The notes: generated by a model from the letters alone, not told the origin. Shown: positions 8,315-17,478, numbered from the stretch's first letter. The stretch is 64,000 nucleotides of DNA from Paraburkholderia youngii (GCF_013366925.1 NZ_JAALDK010000003.1:434001-498000), one strand, 5' to 3'. Translations and numbers: made by a program.

Positions 8315-10039
8315 ATGGCACCGCTTTGCAAGGACAACACTACGCCGCCTTCGGCCGGCAGGGCATCCACCAACAACTGGGACACGGTTTTTGCCCTCAA
8401 TTTTCTCAACGCGAACAAGGCGATCAAGAACCAGAAGTCCTCGCCGCCGGCCTTCGACGGCACCAAGCCGGGTGGCGGATTCAGCGGTCCGGCAATCAAG
8501 GTCGACGGCAAGTTCGGCGACTGGCAACTGAGCGGCGGCAGCGGTTCTATCGCGGAGTTGGGCCTGCCGGTTTCAGGCACCGCTACCGCCGAATCCACAC
8601 CGCCTCAGAGCATTCAGTTCAACGGGACCGCCGTCATTCAGGTCTCGCTCGACTACTTGCCTCAGCCGGGCCAGGACGGCTCGTCCAAGTTCTCGGGCGG
8701 CAAGTCGAACGCACTGAAGGTCAAGACGACGACCCCGGACCCCAACACGCAGCCGATCGTGTCGATCATCAGCCTCACGCTGAACAAGGAGGCGAGCGAT
8801 GCGCACGACGCCATCAGCGACGTGCTCGAGCAATGGCTGATCGCTAACCTCGGCAGCTTCAACCACACCTTTGCCGCGATCGACCTCGGCGCGGTGGCTG
8901 ACCAGGGGCAGTTCCAGTGGCTCGTGCCTACGCATGTGGGATACGGGATAAACAATCCGGAGAATGCACCCGTCGACAACTATGTGTTCGCCGTCATGGC
9001 GATGACGGCGAACCGTCAGGGCGTCAATCTGGGCCACGAAGTCTCGCCCAACGTTATTCCCCAAGGTTGCAATGCCGGCTTCCTGATCTCCCAGGAACGC
9101 TTCATGACGAAGATCATGCTGCCTGGCATCGAGAAGATGTTCAAGAACGCCTCGGACAAGGACTTCCAGGTGACAGGCGATGGATCGACGATCAGCAACG
9201 TCAATGCGATTACGTTCCAGAACTTCGAGACATCGAACAAGGACGGCTCCGAAACGGTTGAGATCACTGGCGCGACACTCGATCCCGAGAAGTTCTCCCT
9301 GATCGCAGACGTCACGACGCTCAAGCTGAATTTCACGGATCTGCACCTTCCCTGGAAGGGCGGCCGCTACACCGTGCACATGCTGTACGACTCGGAGTGC
9401 GAACTCTACATGGATGCGAATAAGCACTTCCAGGCCTGCGTGGTCGGAACGCCATCGCTCTCCGTGGCGGTCACGGAATCCTCCGCGGAAAAGTGGACCA
9501 ACATCATCGTCGGAATCGTCGAGGGAATCGGGTTTGCCGTTGCCGGTGCGGCAATCGGCGGCGCGCTCGGCCCGGCAGCCGAGGTGACGGGGGAGGGTAT
9601 CGAGGGGGAGGCGACTGGTGCGGCAGAGGCTGTGGAGGGGACGACCGACACGCTCGAGTTCTCCTCGGATCTGGTGTCCGACACCGACATCGTAAATCTC
9701 GACGACGTGAATGCAGAGGACGACGCCGACGCAAGCGACGATATTGAAAACACCGAAGAGGAATCGTACTCGTCCAAGTTCAAGGGCTTCCTAAGGCGTA
9801 ACTGGCGAAAGATTCTCGGCATGGCGATCGGCGGCGCCGTGGGTGCGGTCACGGCCAAGCTCCCAGACATCCTGGAAGCCTATTCCGAGCAGGATCTCGC
9901 GAAGATGCCCACGCTCGACGAATTCGCGGATTACTCCGTCTCCCCCATCGCATGGCCCGGACAGACCGGCTATACGCTCGTGAGCATCGCGCTCAACGAG
10001 TCGCTGCAGATGGGGCTTAACGTCAACATCGCGGATTGA
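8315..10039 (+). CDS. P47/TULIP-family protein 2
   Basis: This is the longest member of the array (574 residues). The N-terminus has the NNWDTVFALNF signature, then FGDWQLSGGSG, FQWLVPTHVGYGI and NVIPQGCNAGFLISQERF, each matched in the sister proteins. After about residue 390 two hydrophobic Gly/Ala-rich segments (IIVGIVEGIGFAVAGAAIGG and ILGMAIGGAVGAVTA) flank an acidic linker rich in E, D and T. A conserved end block follows (MPTLDEFADYS, then GYTLVSIALNESLQMGL). The segments could insert into a membrane or pack as a helical hairpin; that is inference. An AGAGG ribosome-binding site lies about 11 bases upstream of the ATG. The gene is 13 bases from the third paralogue, so they are co-transcribed. 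Confidence 0.87.
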   Translation: MAPLCKDNTTPPSAGRASTNNWDTVFALNFLNANKAIKNQKSSPPAFDGTKPGGGFSGPAIKVDGKFGDWQLSGGSGSIAELGLPVSGTATAESTPPQSIQFNGTAVIQVSLDYLPQPGQDGSSKFSGGKSNALKVKTTTPDPNTQPIVSIISLTLNKEASDAHDAISDVLEQWLIANLGSFNHTFAAIDLGAVADQGQFQWLVPTHVGYGINNPENAPVDNYVFAVMAMTANRQGVNLGHEVSPNVIPQGCNAGFLISQERFMTKIMLPGIEKMFKNASDKDFQVTGDGSTISNVNAITFQNFETSNKDGSETVEITGATLDPEKFSLIADVTTLKLNFTDLHLPWKGGRYTVHMLYDSECELYMDANKHFQACVVGTPSLSVAVTESSAEKWTNIIVGIVEGIGFAVAGAAIGGALGPAAEVTGEGIEGEATGAAEAVEGTTDTLEFSSDLVSDTDIVNLDDVNAEDDADASDDIENTEEESYSSKFKGFLRRNWRKILGMAIGGAVGAVTAKLPDILEAYSEQDLAKMPTLDEFADYSVSPIAWPGQTGYTLVSIALNESLQMGLNVNIAD

Positions 10040-10052
10040 GGAGGCGCCAATC

Positions 10053-11642
10053 ATGAGCACCTTGTCAACGGAAAACTGGGACACCGCCTTCGGCATCAAG
10101 TACAAGGATGCCAATGCCGCCATTGCGAGCGGGGGAAGCTCCCCACCAAACTTCTCGGGCTCGCACCAGGTCGTCGGCAACACGTACAACGTGAGCGCCA
10201 GCTTCGGGACGTGGAAGATGACCGGAGGCTCGGGGTCCCTGCTTATCATGGCCCTGCCGCTGAGCAATGGGCGCGTCTCGGGCGGCGGGCAGGCCGAGGA
10301 GTCGTTCGAAGGCACGGCGCAGATCCAGGTGAGCCTCGGCTTCATACCCCAGCCGGGCTCTACCTCGTCGCGGGAACTGCGCCTCGACAATCAGCAGGCC
10401 GTCAGCGTGTTGCAGGTGACGCTTTCGTCGGGGCCGCCGTCCGCGCGGGATACGATCAAGGGCGCCTTGCAGGACTGGCTGAATACAAATGTCAGCGAGT
10501 TCAACCATGTCTTCGCCGTGGTCGATCTTAACGAGTTCGTCGACAAGAGCGACGCGTTTGCCTGGGTCAAGCCAACGCATGTTGGCTATGCGATCTATAC
10601 CGAGAACATAGCGTCGGCCGATGACTATCTATTCGGGATTCTCGCCATGACGGAGAACCGGCCCGGGAGGAACCTCTCGCCTGTGATGGATCCAGGCATC
10701 GTTCCCGACGGGGCCGACGCGGGTTTCCTGATCGCCGCGTCACGGGCGGTCGACAAGATGTTCGCGCCCAGGATCGAGACGCTCTTCGCCAATGCCACCG
10801 CCGACGACTTTGGTCGCAGTGCCGATGGCATGACGATCGTCAACGTGAACACGCTGAAATTCACGAATTTCACGCTGCAGGACGGAACGGTCATCAACGA
10901 CGCCCAGATTGACGCGGCGGCCTTCAACGTGTCGATTGACCCGGGGTTCGTCGAGATCGATTTCACCGGGTTAAGGTTTACGTGGAAGGGAAAATACAAC
11001 GTCACCGTCAACTACCGCTCGATAAACGACCTGTCGACAGACGAGAACGGTCATCTCCGGCTCAAGCAAACCGCCGCCCCGACCGTTTCGGTGAGCGCTT
11101 CGGAAACTGAGTCGCAGAAATGGAAGGAGATCTGGGAAAGCATCGGTATTTCCGTGGCGGTGGCGGTGGCGGGGGCCGCGCTCGGCGCGGGAGCGGAGGC
11201 GGGCGTCGCCCGCCTCGCCGTGGCGCGCGCCGCGACGGCCGGGGCGGAAGCCTCGGCGGACGGCGTGGTCAATATCGAAATGGAACTCGTCCTGAATGCG
11301 ATGACACCGCAGGAGCAACTCGCCAATGAGCTGGGGGCGGTGCGCGCGGCTGTGAGGGCATTGCAGCAGCCAGAAGCCCCGCAAAGCTTCGCGGGGTTCT
11401 TCCAGGCGTCCGCATGGAAACTACTCGGCATCGTGATTGGCGCGGTGATAGGTGCGGGCATCGCGGGGATTGTCACTGCGCTCCAGGCCTACGCCGAAGA
11501 GAACACCGAGAAGCTCCCGACGCTTGACGGCTTTACCGACCGCTCGACAGGGAACGTCAACTGGGCGGGAGGCACCAGCTATACGCTGAAATCCGCGCAA
11601 TTGCGCGGCCCGATGCAACTGGGTCTCGTCAAGTCAAGCTGA
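10053..11642 (+). CDS. P47/TULIP-family protein 3
   Basis: The 529-residue product opens LSTENWDTAFGIKY and carries FGTWKMTGGSG, FAWVKPTHVGYAI and VPDGADAGFLIAASR, the blocks shared with its neighbours and with P47 of orfX clusters. As in protein 2 the C-terminal part has two Gly/Ala-rich hydrophobic stretches (ISVAVAVAGAALGAGAEAG and LGIVIGAVIGAGIAGIV) separated by a charged helical linker. It ends with LPTLDGFTDRS, then SYTLKSAQLRGPMQLGL. A strong GAGGAGG ribosome-binding site precedes the ATG. Only 3 bases separate its stop from the start of the next family member. No export signal is present, so release would need a dedicated system or cell lysis. Confidence 0.87.
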   Translation: MSTLSTENWDTAFGIKYKDANAAIASGGSSPPNFSGSHQVVGNTYNVSASFGTWKMTGGSGSLLIMALPLSNGRVSGGGQAEESFEGTAQIQVSLGFIPQPGSTSSRELRLDNQQAVSVLQVTLSSGPPSARDTIKGALQDWLNTNVSEFNHVFAVVDLNEFVDKSDAFAWVKPTHVGYAIYTENIASADDYLFGILAMTENRPGRNLSPVMDPGIVPDGADAGFLIAASRAVDKMFAPRIETLFANATADDFGRSADGMTIVNVNTLKFTNFTLQDGTVINDAQIDAAAFNVSIDPGFVEIDFTGLRFTWKGKYNVTVNYRSINDLSTDENGHLRLKQTAAPTVSVSASETESQKWKEIWESIGISVAVAVAGAALGAGAEAGVARLAVARAATAGAEASADGVVNIEMELVLNAMTPQEQLANELGAVRAAVRALQQPEAPQSFAGFFQASAWKLLGIVIGAVIGAGIAGIVTALQAYAEENTEKLPTLDGFTDRSTGNVNWAGGTSYTLKSAQLRGPMQLGLVKSS

Positions 11643-11645
11643 GCC

Positions 11646-12449
11646 ATGGCCAACTCGGATACGGGTGGCCGGGACATGGTCCTCGCCACCCGTGCGAGCG
11701 TGCTCAACAAGGCGCTCGCCGGGCGAGAGGAAAGCCTGGGCGAGACGATCCCCCAACCGCAACGGGGCGGTAACCGTAAAGGGCAGCCTGAGCATCTGCC
11801 AGATTGCGATCGGAGGATCGGGAGCGCTGGTGAAATTCCTCATCCCCTGCAGTACGCTTACGCGCAGTCAGAAAGAGCAGTCGTTCACGTTGACCGACGG
11901 TTCGTTCCTCGTGAAGGCGACACCCGCGCTTGCGCCGCCGCCGGACCCGGCTGACTCCGATGCGCGTGCACGAACCATCAAGGCAGGAAAAGCGACGCTC
12001 ACCGTGCAGTCATCGAGCTTCGACGATCCGCAATTCGGGGCTTCGAGGTCATGGCCGTGACCGTGTTGCAATCTTGGCTCGATGCGCAAGCGTCTTTTCC
12101 CTACACATTGGTCGCCATCAAGCTGACCATCGTGAGCGATCGCGGCCCGGTCGCGGCGCTCGTGCCCGTGAGCGCAAGCTACGCCTATGCCGACGCGGCC
12201 GACGGCGACGGCGTGCTGGCACTGCTTTGCCGCGTTGCCGCCGGCGCCGACAACGCAGGGCAGCTTCTGCCGGAAGTGAACCCTTCTGCCCTTGGCGGCG
12301 GCGCAAGCGCGATGTTGCTGGGCAAGGGTGTCGTGCTCAGGTTGGCGGATCTGGCTTTGTCGAGAGCGAGCTGGCCGGGTGCGGGCGCGGCCAGGGGCCA
12401 GTTCACCAGTGCACTCCTGATCCCGGTCGAACTGACGGAGGGCGTATGA
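11646..12449 (+). pseudogene. P47/OrfX-like protein 4, split by two compensating frameshifts
   Basis: Joined across two shifts, this gives about 265 residues, much shorter than its neighbours. Frame one reads MANSDTGGRDMVLATRASVL, an N-terminus like the GWDxV start of the family. A shift in the C5 run near 11750 leads to NGAVTVKGSLSICQIAIGG, matching the TGGSG block. A second shift near 12035 (GGGG) restores the first frame, giving FEVMAVTVLQSWLDAQASF, then PVSASYAYADAADG and PSALGGGASAMLLGKGV. It lacks the hydrophobic C-terminal part of its sisters and may represent a smaller OrfX-like subtype. The stop overlaps the next start by 4 bases, so the operon structure is intact. Either two real lesions or two homopolymer sequencing errors would explain it. 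Confidence 0.7.
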
Positions 12450-13909
12450 TCGCGCAAAACGACGAAGGCCTGAAGGCCGATACCTATGGCTGGGACACGG
12501 TATTTGCCATTCGCGTCGACGACGTCAACGCGACCATCAAGCGCAAGGGAACCTCTCCGAACACTTTCGCCGCGTCCACGCAGGATCCTCACACCGCTAT
12601 CGCGGTGGACGTATCCGGCACGTTCTCCGATTGGCAGATCACGCTTGGCGGCAGCGGCAAACTCATTCACATGCAGACGCCCGTGACCGCGCTGAAGGCG
12701 AGCGGCACCATTCCTGGCGCGGGACCTGTAGCGTTCACGTTCGGCGCCGGATCGTTCGAGATCGAGATCCAGCTGCAATACGTGCCCCATACCGAAACGC
12801 CCGCCACGGGCTCTGGAACGTTCCACGACCTCAAGGTCCGCCACACCGGCGCGAGCCCGCAAGAGCAGGTGGTCACGGTTCTTGACGCCTATGGCTTCGG
12901 CACGAGCACCGATCCCTCGGCCACTCCGTTCGAGAGCGTAGTGGACGACGTCAAGGCTGCCATGCAAAACTGGTTCAACGCCAACCTGATCGATTTCGAG
13001 CACGTCTTCGCCACGGTGAATCTCAACCGTACCGCGGACCAGGGGCTGTTCGCGTGGCTGTTGCCGACCTATTCCAGCTACGCGTATGTGGACGGTCCGA
13101 CGCTCGACTCAAGTGTGCTCGGCATTCTCTGCATGACGGAGAACCGTTCGGCTGACGGGCTCGACCAGGAGATATCTCCCAATGCGATTCCACAAGGGGC
13201 GCGGGCCGGCTTCCTGATCGCGCCCGAGCGTTTCGTGACCGAGATATTGTGGCCGTCTATGGCGATCGTCTACAAGGGCACTCAGCCCGGCAACTTCGCG
13301 CTCAACAGCGACAAGACGGGTCTCGACCTCGCCAACGGCGAAGTCACGATCGACTCGCTGAAAGACAGCGACGGCAACAGTCACGAGACTGTGCTGCAGA
13401 ATTTCGAGCTGACCACCTCCGACCAACTCCTGACGGTCGATGCGACGACACGCGTGCAAGTGTCACCCGGCATCCACGCCTTTACCCATACCGTGTCGTC
13501 CTACGGTCTCGCCCTGCACAATAACACCAGCTCGGGCAAGCAAAGCATCTACTACGTGGACAAGAGCAGCATTCCACCGGCGCACTGGACGGAGGAGAGC
13601 GAGGGCGTAGAGATCACGAAGATTCTGGAGGGCGTAGCCGCGGCGCTGTGCACCCTTGCCATCGGAGTGGCGACTGACGGGGCGGCCTTCGCCGCAGCCG
13701 CAATCGTGATGGGCATCCTGTCGGGCGTGGGATCGAAGATACCGGACCTCATCGCCGCAGCGAATACGGATGACTCGCCTTCGATCGATCTTCTCGTGTT
13801 CAATTCGGTCGGCCCGCTGCAATGGACGGATCAGGCGGACTTCAACCTTGTGAACGTATCGCTGAATTACTCGGTCCAGATGGGCGGGATCCCGAACTTC
13901 AACGGATAA
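12446..13909 (+). CDS. P47/TULIP-family protein 5
   Basis: The 487-residue product begins MIAQNDEGLKADTYGWDTVF; TYGWD is essentially identical to the start of clostridial P47. The start at 12446 was chosen because it overlaps the preceding stop (ATGA) and sits directly before the family N-terminus; a longer upstream frame is a shadow of gene 4. Shared blocks are FSDWQITLGGSGKL, FAWLLPTYSSYAY and NAIPQGARAGFLIAPERF. Its single hydrophobic region (KILEGVAAALCTLAIGVATD and AAFAAAAIVMGILSGVG) is followed by WTDQADFNLVNVSLNYSVQMG. It is the last gene of the array. Confidence 0.87.
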   Translation: MIAQNDEGLKADTYGWDTVFAIRVDDVNATIKRKGTSPNTFAASTQDPHTAIAVDVSGTFSDWQITLGGSGKLIHMQTPVTALKASGTIPGAGPVAFTFGAGSFEIEIQLQYVPHTETPATGSGTFHDLKVRHTGASPQEQVVTVLDAYGFGTSTDPSATPFESVVDDVKAAMQNWFNANLIDFEHVFATVNLNRTADQGLFAWLLPTYSSYAYVDGPTLDSSVLGILCMTENRSADGLDQEISPNAIPQGARAGFLIAPERFVTEILWPSMAIVYKGTQPGNFALNSDKTGLDLANGEVTIDSLKDSDGNSHETVLQNFELTTSDQLLTVDATTRVQVSPGIHAFTHTVSSYGLALHNNTSSGKQSIYYVDKSSIPPAHWTEESEGVEITKILEGVAAALCTLAIGVATDGAAFAAAAIVMGILSGVGSKIPDLIAAANTDDSPSIDLLVFNSVGPLQWTDQADFNLVNVSLNYSVQMGGIPNFNG

Positions 13910-14125
13910 GGCTACGGGTGAACCGAAGATCCCTGAAAGGCCGCGTTAGCTAGTCCATTGAACCGGATGAATTGCACCGGATGCGTCGAGTTGGATCGGA
14001 ATACTTCCATTTCAATGCGACAGCCTGCTTGTAGTGGGTAGCCCCACCGTCTTGCGGCAGCAGGGCCCCCGAAGAACGCAGCATGCTGAATCGCCCCCGG
14101 TTTCCGGGAGACCGTTTTGTTTGAG

Positions 14126-14430
14126 TCAAGCCGCCTTGGCGACGTTCTCAAACTGCCGATAGTAAGCTTGCCCGGCTTCCGCCGGCGGGATATCGCCGAT
14201 CGGGCCGAACAGCCTACGATTGTTGAACCAGTCGACCCATTCGAGCGTGGCCAGCTCGAGGGCTTGCTGGCTACGCCACGGGCCGCGCCGATGAATCAGT
14301 TCGGATTTATACAGCCCGTTGATCGTCTCAGCCAGCGCGTTGTCGTACGAATCATCCACCGTGCCGACCGACGACTCGACGCCGGCTTCGGCCAGCCGCT
14401 CCGTGTACCGGATCGAAACGTATTGGGCGG
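14126..14430 (-). pseudogene. 3' end of an IS3-family orfB transposase
   Basis: About 100 codons match the end of the IS3 integrase core: QYVSIRYTERLAEAG, DSYDNALAETINGLYKSELI (containing the last catalytic glutamate) and LEWVDWFNNRRLFGPIGDIP. The upstream part, with the other catalytic aspartates and orfA, is absent. The fragment abuts the truncated aminotransferase, and its insertion or a later deletion probably removed that gene's 5' half. Confidence 0.85.
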
Positions 14431-14549
14431 ATTCAACCGGTCGTCGCAACACCCCCGAAATCGAAGGGGGTGGAATGGGGAAGAAACACGTGCGGTGCCG
14501 CCGGGGAATCCGGCCGTTGGTAGGCTCTATCGGGTGCCCTGGCGTCAAT

Positions 14550-15293
14550 CAGAAGCAGAACCTGCAAAGGTTCTGGAAAGCAATTGCACAGGGTCTGTCA
14601 AGCGAGGAATTGCTTCATGAAATCTCCAGACTGGCAAAGCTGCATGGAGCACTGCTGATCGTCGATGAAGTCCTTTGCGGGCTCCGTTATGCTTCGGGTG
14701 GCTACTGCCAAAAACACGGTGTAAAAGCCGACCTCATTACCTTGACCAAGGGAATCGCGCAAGGCATCGGCCTTTCCGCAGTTGTCGGCACCGACGAGGC
14801 CATGACGGGGGCCGACACCGCATATCTTGGCCATACCTATCTGCGCGAGAACCGGGCCTTCGTGGCCGGCAACCTGACACAGGAAATATTTGAAGAAGCG
14901 GGCATTGTGGCCCGTCTCGCCGAAAGTGGTTCCGCACTCAAGAGGTTATTCCTGACCGCATTCGAGCGTAGCAAAATACCTGCTCGCGTTCTGGGAAGCG
15001 ACAGCATGTTCGATATCGTTCTGCCGTCTGAAAAACATGGAAAAGCGTTCGCACAAAAGTGTCTGCAGCATGGCATCTATGTCGGATACCCGGCAACATA
15101 CATGAGCAATGCTTCTATGAATGAGGTTTTTTTCGAGGCGTTGGAACCAGCACTGGATCTAGCACTCGCAGACTATTGCAGGTCCGAAGATATGACGACA
15201 CCGTTCACCGATGCTTCGATGGTCGAATACTGCATGGAGGCATTCCGCACGACAGAAAAGGCATGTCTGTCGAACAAGCACTATTGGGCGTGA
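14550..15293 (+). pseudogene. class III PLP-dependent aminotransferase, 5'-truncated
   Basis: The surviving C-terminal half includes the cofactor-binding aspartate in HGALLIVDEVLCGLRYASGG and the Schiff-base lysine in DLITLTKGIAQGIGLSAVVG. The rest follows to the end (YPATYMSNASMNEVFFEALE). It most resembles glutamate-1-semialdehyde-type aminotransferases, a group also used to aminate cyclitols and sugars in natural-product pathways. Roughly the first 200 residues are missing and are replaced by IS3 remnant DNA. It is followed by a HAD phosphatase gene and a glycosyltransferase gene on the same strand, so the three probably formed one operon. Confidence 0.82.
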
Positions 15294-15378
15294 TACTAGA
15301 GGGCGAAGTCCAGGAAAGACGCGACAAAAATTGCAATCACCAACTTTTTCTATTGTTTCGATTCCTACTCATATTGCC

Positions 15379-15999
15379 ATGAACGAAATCGATCTCAACG
15401 ATTACGATCACGTTGCCTTCGACCTGGACGGTGTCCTTGTGGATTCAGCGGCTGTAGTTGAAAACGCTCTCCGTCGATGGGCAGGGGAGGAACGGCTCTC
15501 TCCGGAGTGTGTGTTGCGGATGTCTGCCGCGCGCCGGGATATAGAACTAGTTGCGTCAATCTCTCCCGGCCTCTCGCCGGAACGAGAAGCGGCCCGCATC
15601 GCAGACTATGAGGTCCAGGTGATGGATCTGCTCCGACCAATCGCAGGCGCCGCCGAGTTCTATAGCTCGCTCACCGCTGGGAGGCGATCTGTCGTCACCT
15701 CTTCGTCACGGGTCTCGGCTCTTGCCCGCCTCAAGGTGGCCGGAATCTCCTGCCCAAGAATCATGATTGCCGCTGAGGACGTGAGGCAGGGAAAGCCGAA
15801 TCCGGAACCCTATCAAGTGCTGTTGCGGACGTTGCAGATTGCCCCGGAACGGTGCTTGGTTTTTGAGGACTCCAGAGCCGGAATTGAAGCGGCAACCACT
15901 GCTGGTTGCGACTGCGTAGGCGTCGGACCTAATGCCAGCGGCCACCCCGACATCAGGGGCTGGATTGAGGATTTTCGCGAGATGACCTTTCTAATCTGA
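15379..15999 (+). CDS. HAD-superfamily phosphatase (phosphoglycolate-phosphatase-like)
   Basis: This 206-residue enzyme carries all four HAD motifs: DLDGVLVD (D15 nucleophile, D17 acid/base), the VVTSSSR serine motif II, GKPNPEPY with the motif III lysine, and VFEDSRAGIEAA with the motif IV acids. The cap is the small helical type of the PGP/beta-phosphoglucomutase branch. The ATG at 15379 is chosen because the upstream extension of the frame is low-quality and overlaps the end of the aminotransferase. Related phosphatases remove phosphate from sugar or cyclitol intermediates; ValO of validamycin synthesis is one role of this kind. The substrate here is unknown. Confidence 0.87.
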   Translation: MNEIDLNDYDHVAFDLDGVLVDSAAVVENALRRWAGEERLSPECVLRMSAARRDIELVASISPGLSPEREAARIADYEVQVMDLLRPIAGAAEFYSSLTAGRRSVVTSSSRVSALARLKVAGISCPRIMIAAEDVRQGKPNPEPYQVLLRTLQIAPERCLVFEDSRAGIEAATTAGCDCVGVGPNASGHPDIRGWIEDFREMTFLI

Positions 16000-16170
16000 C
16001 GCCGGCCTCCGCTTTCCGGGCCGAAAGGACGACAAGATGAAAATATCAACGGAATACCGCACACCACTGTTTGATGAGGTGTTGATACGCGGCTCTGTCC
16101 TTGAGCACTAGTTGCACAGCAGGCAGACTACGAGGGACTTGTCAATGAACTGTTGCGTTCGTCGGGCACA

Positions 16171-17478
16171 ATGCGCGACAGGGTCGGTGATCGTTGCATC
16201 TGGCAAGTCAATTCCACTGCGTTTGGCGGTGGCGTCGCCGAAATGCTTCCACACCATATATGCCTCCTCCGGGAACTTGGTTTCGATGTTCGCTGGCTCA
16301 TCTTTAAACCGAACAAGGAGCAGTTTTTCGAGTTCACCAAAGGCGTTCACAATTCTCTTCATAATACCGCAGTAGCCAGTCTCGATGACCTGTTGCCGCA
16401 CTATCTCGATGTTTCGAGACAGGGTGCAGCGGAACTGGAAGCAATCATCGGACCTAATGACCTACTGGTCATCCATGACCCACAGCCACTTTGTGCTGCT
16501 TCGCAATTCCTGGATTCTCATCCGCACCCAGCCATCTGGCGATGCCACATCGGCTATCCAGAACGCACCCCGACGGTCGACAGGATATGGGCACTTCTCG
16601 GCGAATACCTCGGCCCATTCCAGCGTATTGTCCTGAGCGACAGCGAATACGTCTTCGATACACCTCAACCGATTGATATCATCCAGCCATCGATCAGTCC
16701 GTTCTCCGCCAAGAATCGCAACTATGAAGGGCCGGCAGACCAGAAGCTGGAAAATTCAGTTTCGTTTAATGGCCGCAAATCGGGACCTACGCCATCGCTT
16801 CAGGAAATCCTCGGTTGGCGGTATTTTCTGCACGTTTCCAGATGGGATAGCCTCAAAGGCATCGACCGGATCATCACCGCTTTTATCCGTTTTGTGCGTG
16901 CGGCATCCGACGAGAAAAATACGATACGCCTCGTGATAGCAGCACCCGACCCTCTGAATGTCGCTGACGATCCGGAAGGACGGACGTATTTCGAGAAGTG
17001 CCTGGCACTACGTGACCAGTTGCCAACGGAAGTACAGCAACATTTGTATCTGGCCTGCATCTCGATGAAGGACAACGACGCAAATGCAGAGATTGTCGGC
17101 CGACTTCAACAGAATGCTCATGGCATATTTCAATTGTCTCGCGAAGAGGGTTTCGGGCTGACGACGACGGAGGCTCTGTTCCGGGGTAGACCCGTCGTAG
17201 TGTCGTCCGCTTTTGGTCTGAAAAGGCAAGTCGTAAATGGGCTGAATGGAATTGTCCTAGAGGAACCGGACATCGAGGCCAAAGCCGCAGAGGTGATGCG
17301 TCGGCTTGCGACCAACTATAGTGATTACGAGGGGATGGCGAGAAGAGCGCGCGAGAACTGCCTGCACTTCGGCACGCAAATCTCGCAAATTCCAAAGTGG
17401 TATGACTCGATTCGTTCGGCCCTATCTAGTTTTGAAGAGCACACGGGGCCTCAGCGCGCAAATGCAACTGAGGCGTGA
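16171..17478 (+). CDS. GT4 glycosyltransferase of the trehalose-synthase (TreT) type, N-terminus frameshifted
   Basis: The protein has the IWQVNSTAFGGGVAEMLPHH glycine-rich N-terminal loop typical of TreT-like trehalose-forming glycosyltransferases. LLVIHDPQPL and PAIWRCHIGYPE follow, then the C-terminal nucleotide-sugar site with FQLSREEGFGLTTTEALFRG and PVVVSSAFGLKRQV. The original start is probably the ATG at 16036 (AAGGACGACAAG upstream; MKISTEYRTPLFDEVLIRGS), but that frame hits TAG at 16108-16110. The body continues one base out of frame as QQADYEGLVNELLRSSGT. Initiation at 16171 or a nearby non-ATG codon would give 436 residues lacking only a short leader. It could transfer a sugar to a cyclitol or sugar acceptor; its neighbours suggest a glycosylated aminocyclitol or aminosugar product. 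Confidence 0.85.
   Translation: MRDRVGDRCIWQVNSTAFGGGVAEMLPHHICLLRELGFDVRWLIFKPNKEQFFEFTKGVHNSLHNTAVASLDDLLPHYLDVSRQGAAELEAIIGPNDLLVIHDPQPLCAASQFLDSHPHPAIWRCHIGYPERTPTVDRIWALLGEYLGPFQRIVLSDSEYVFDTPQPIDIIQPSISPFSAKNRNYEGPADQKLENSVSFNGRKSGPTPSLQEILGWRYFLHVSRWDSLKGIDRIITAFIRFVRAASDEKNTIRLVIAAPDPLNVADDPEGRTYFEKCLALRDQLPTEVQQHLYLACISMKDNDANAEIVGRLQQNAHGIFQLSREEGFGLTTTEALFRGRPVVVSSAFGLKRQVVNGLNGIVLEEPDIEAKAAEVMRRLATNYSDYEGMARRARENCLHFGTQISQIPKWYDSIRSALSSFEEHTGPQRANATEA

Noticed and set aside
11930..12445. upstream extension of the fifth P47 frame
   Set aside because: It overlaps the frameshifted fourth gene in a non-coding phase; the TYGWD N-terminus begins just after 12446.
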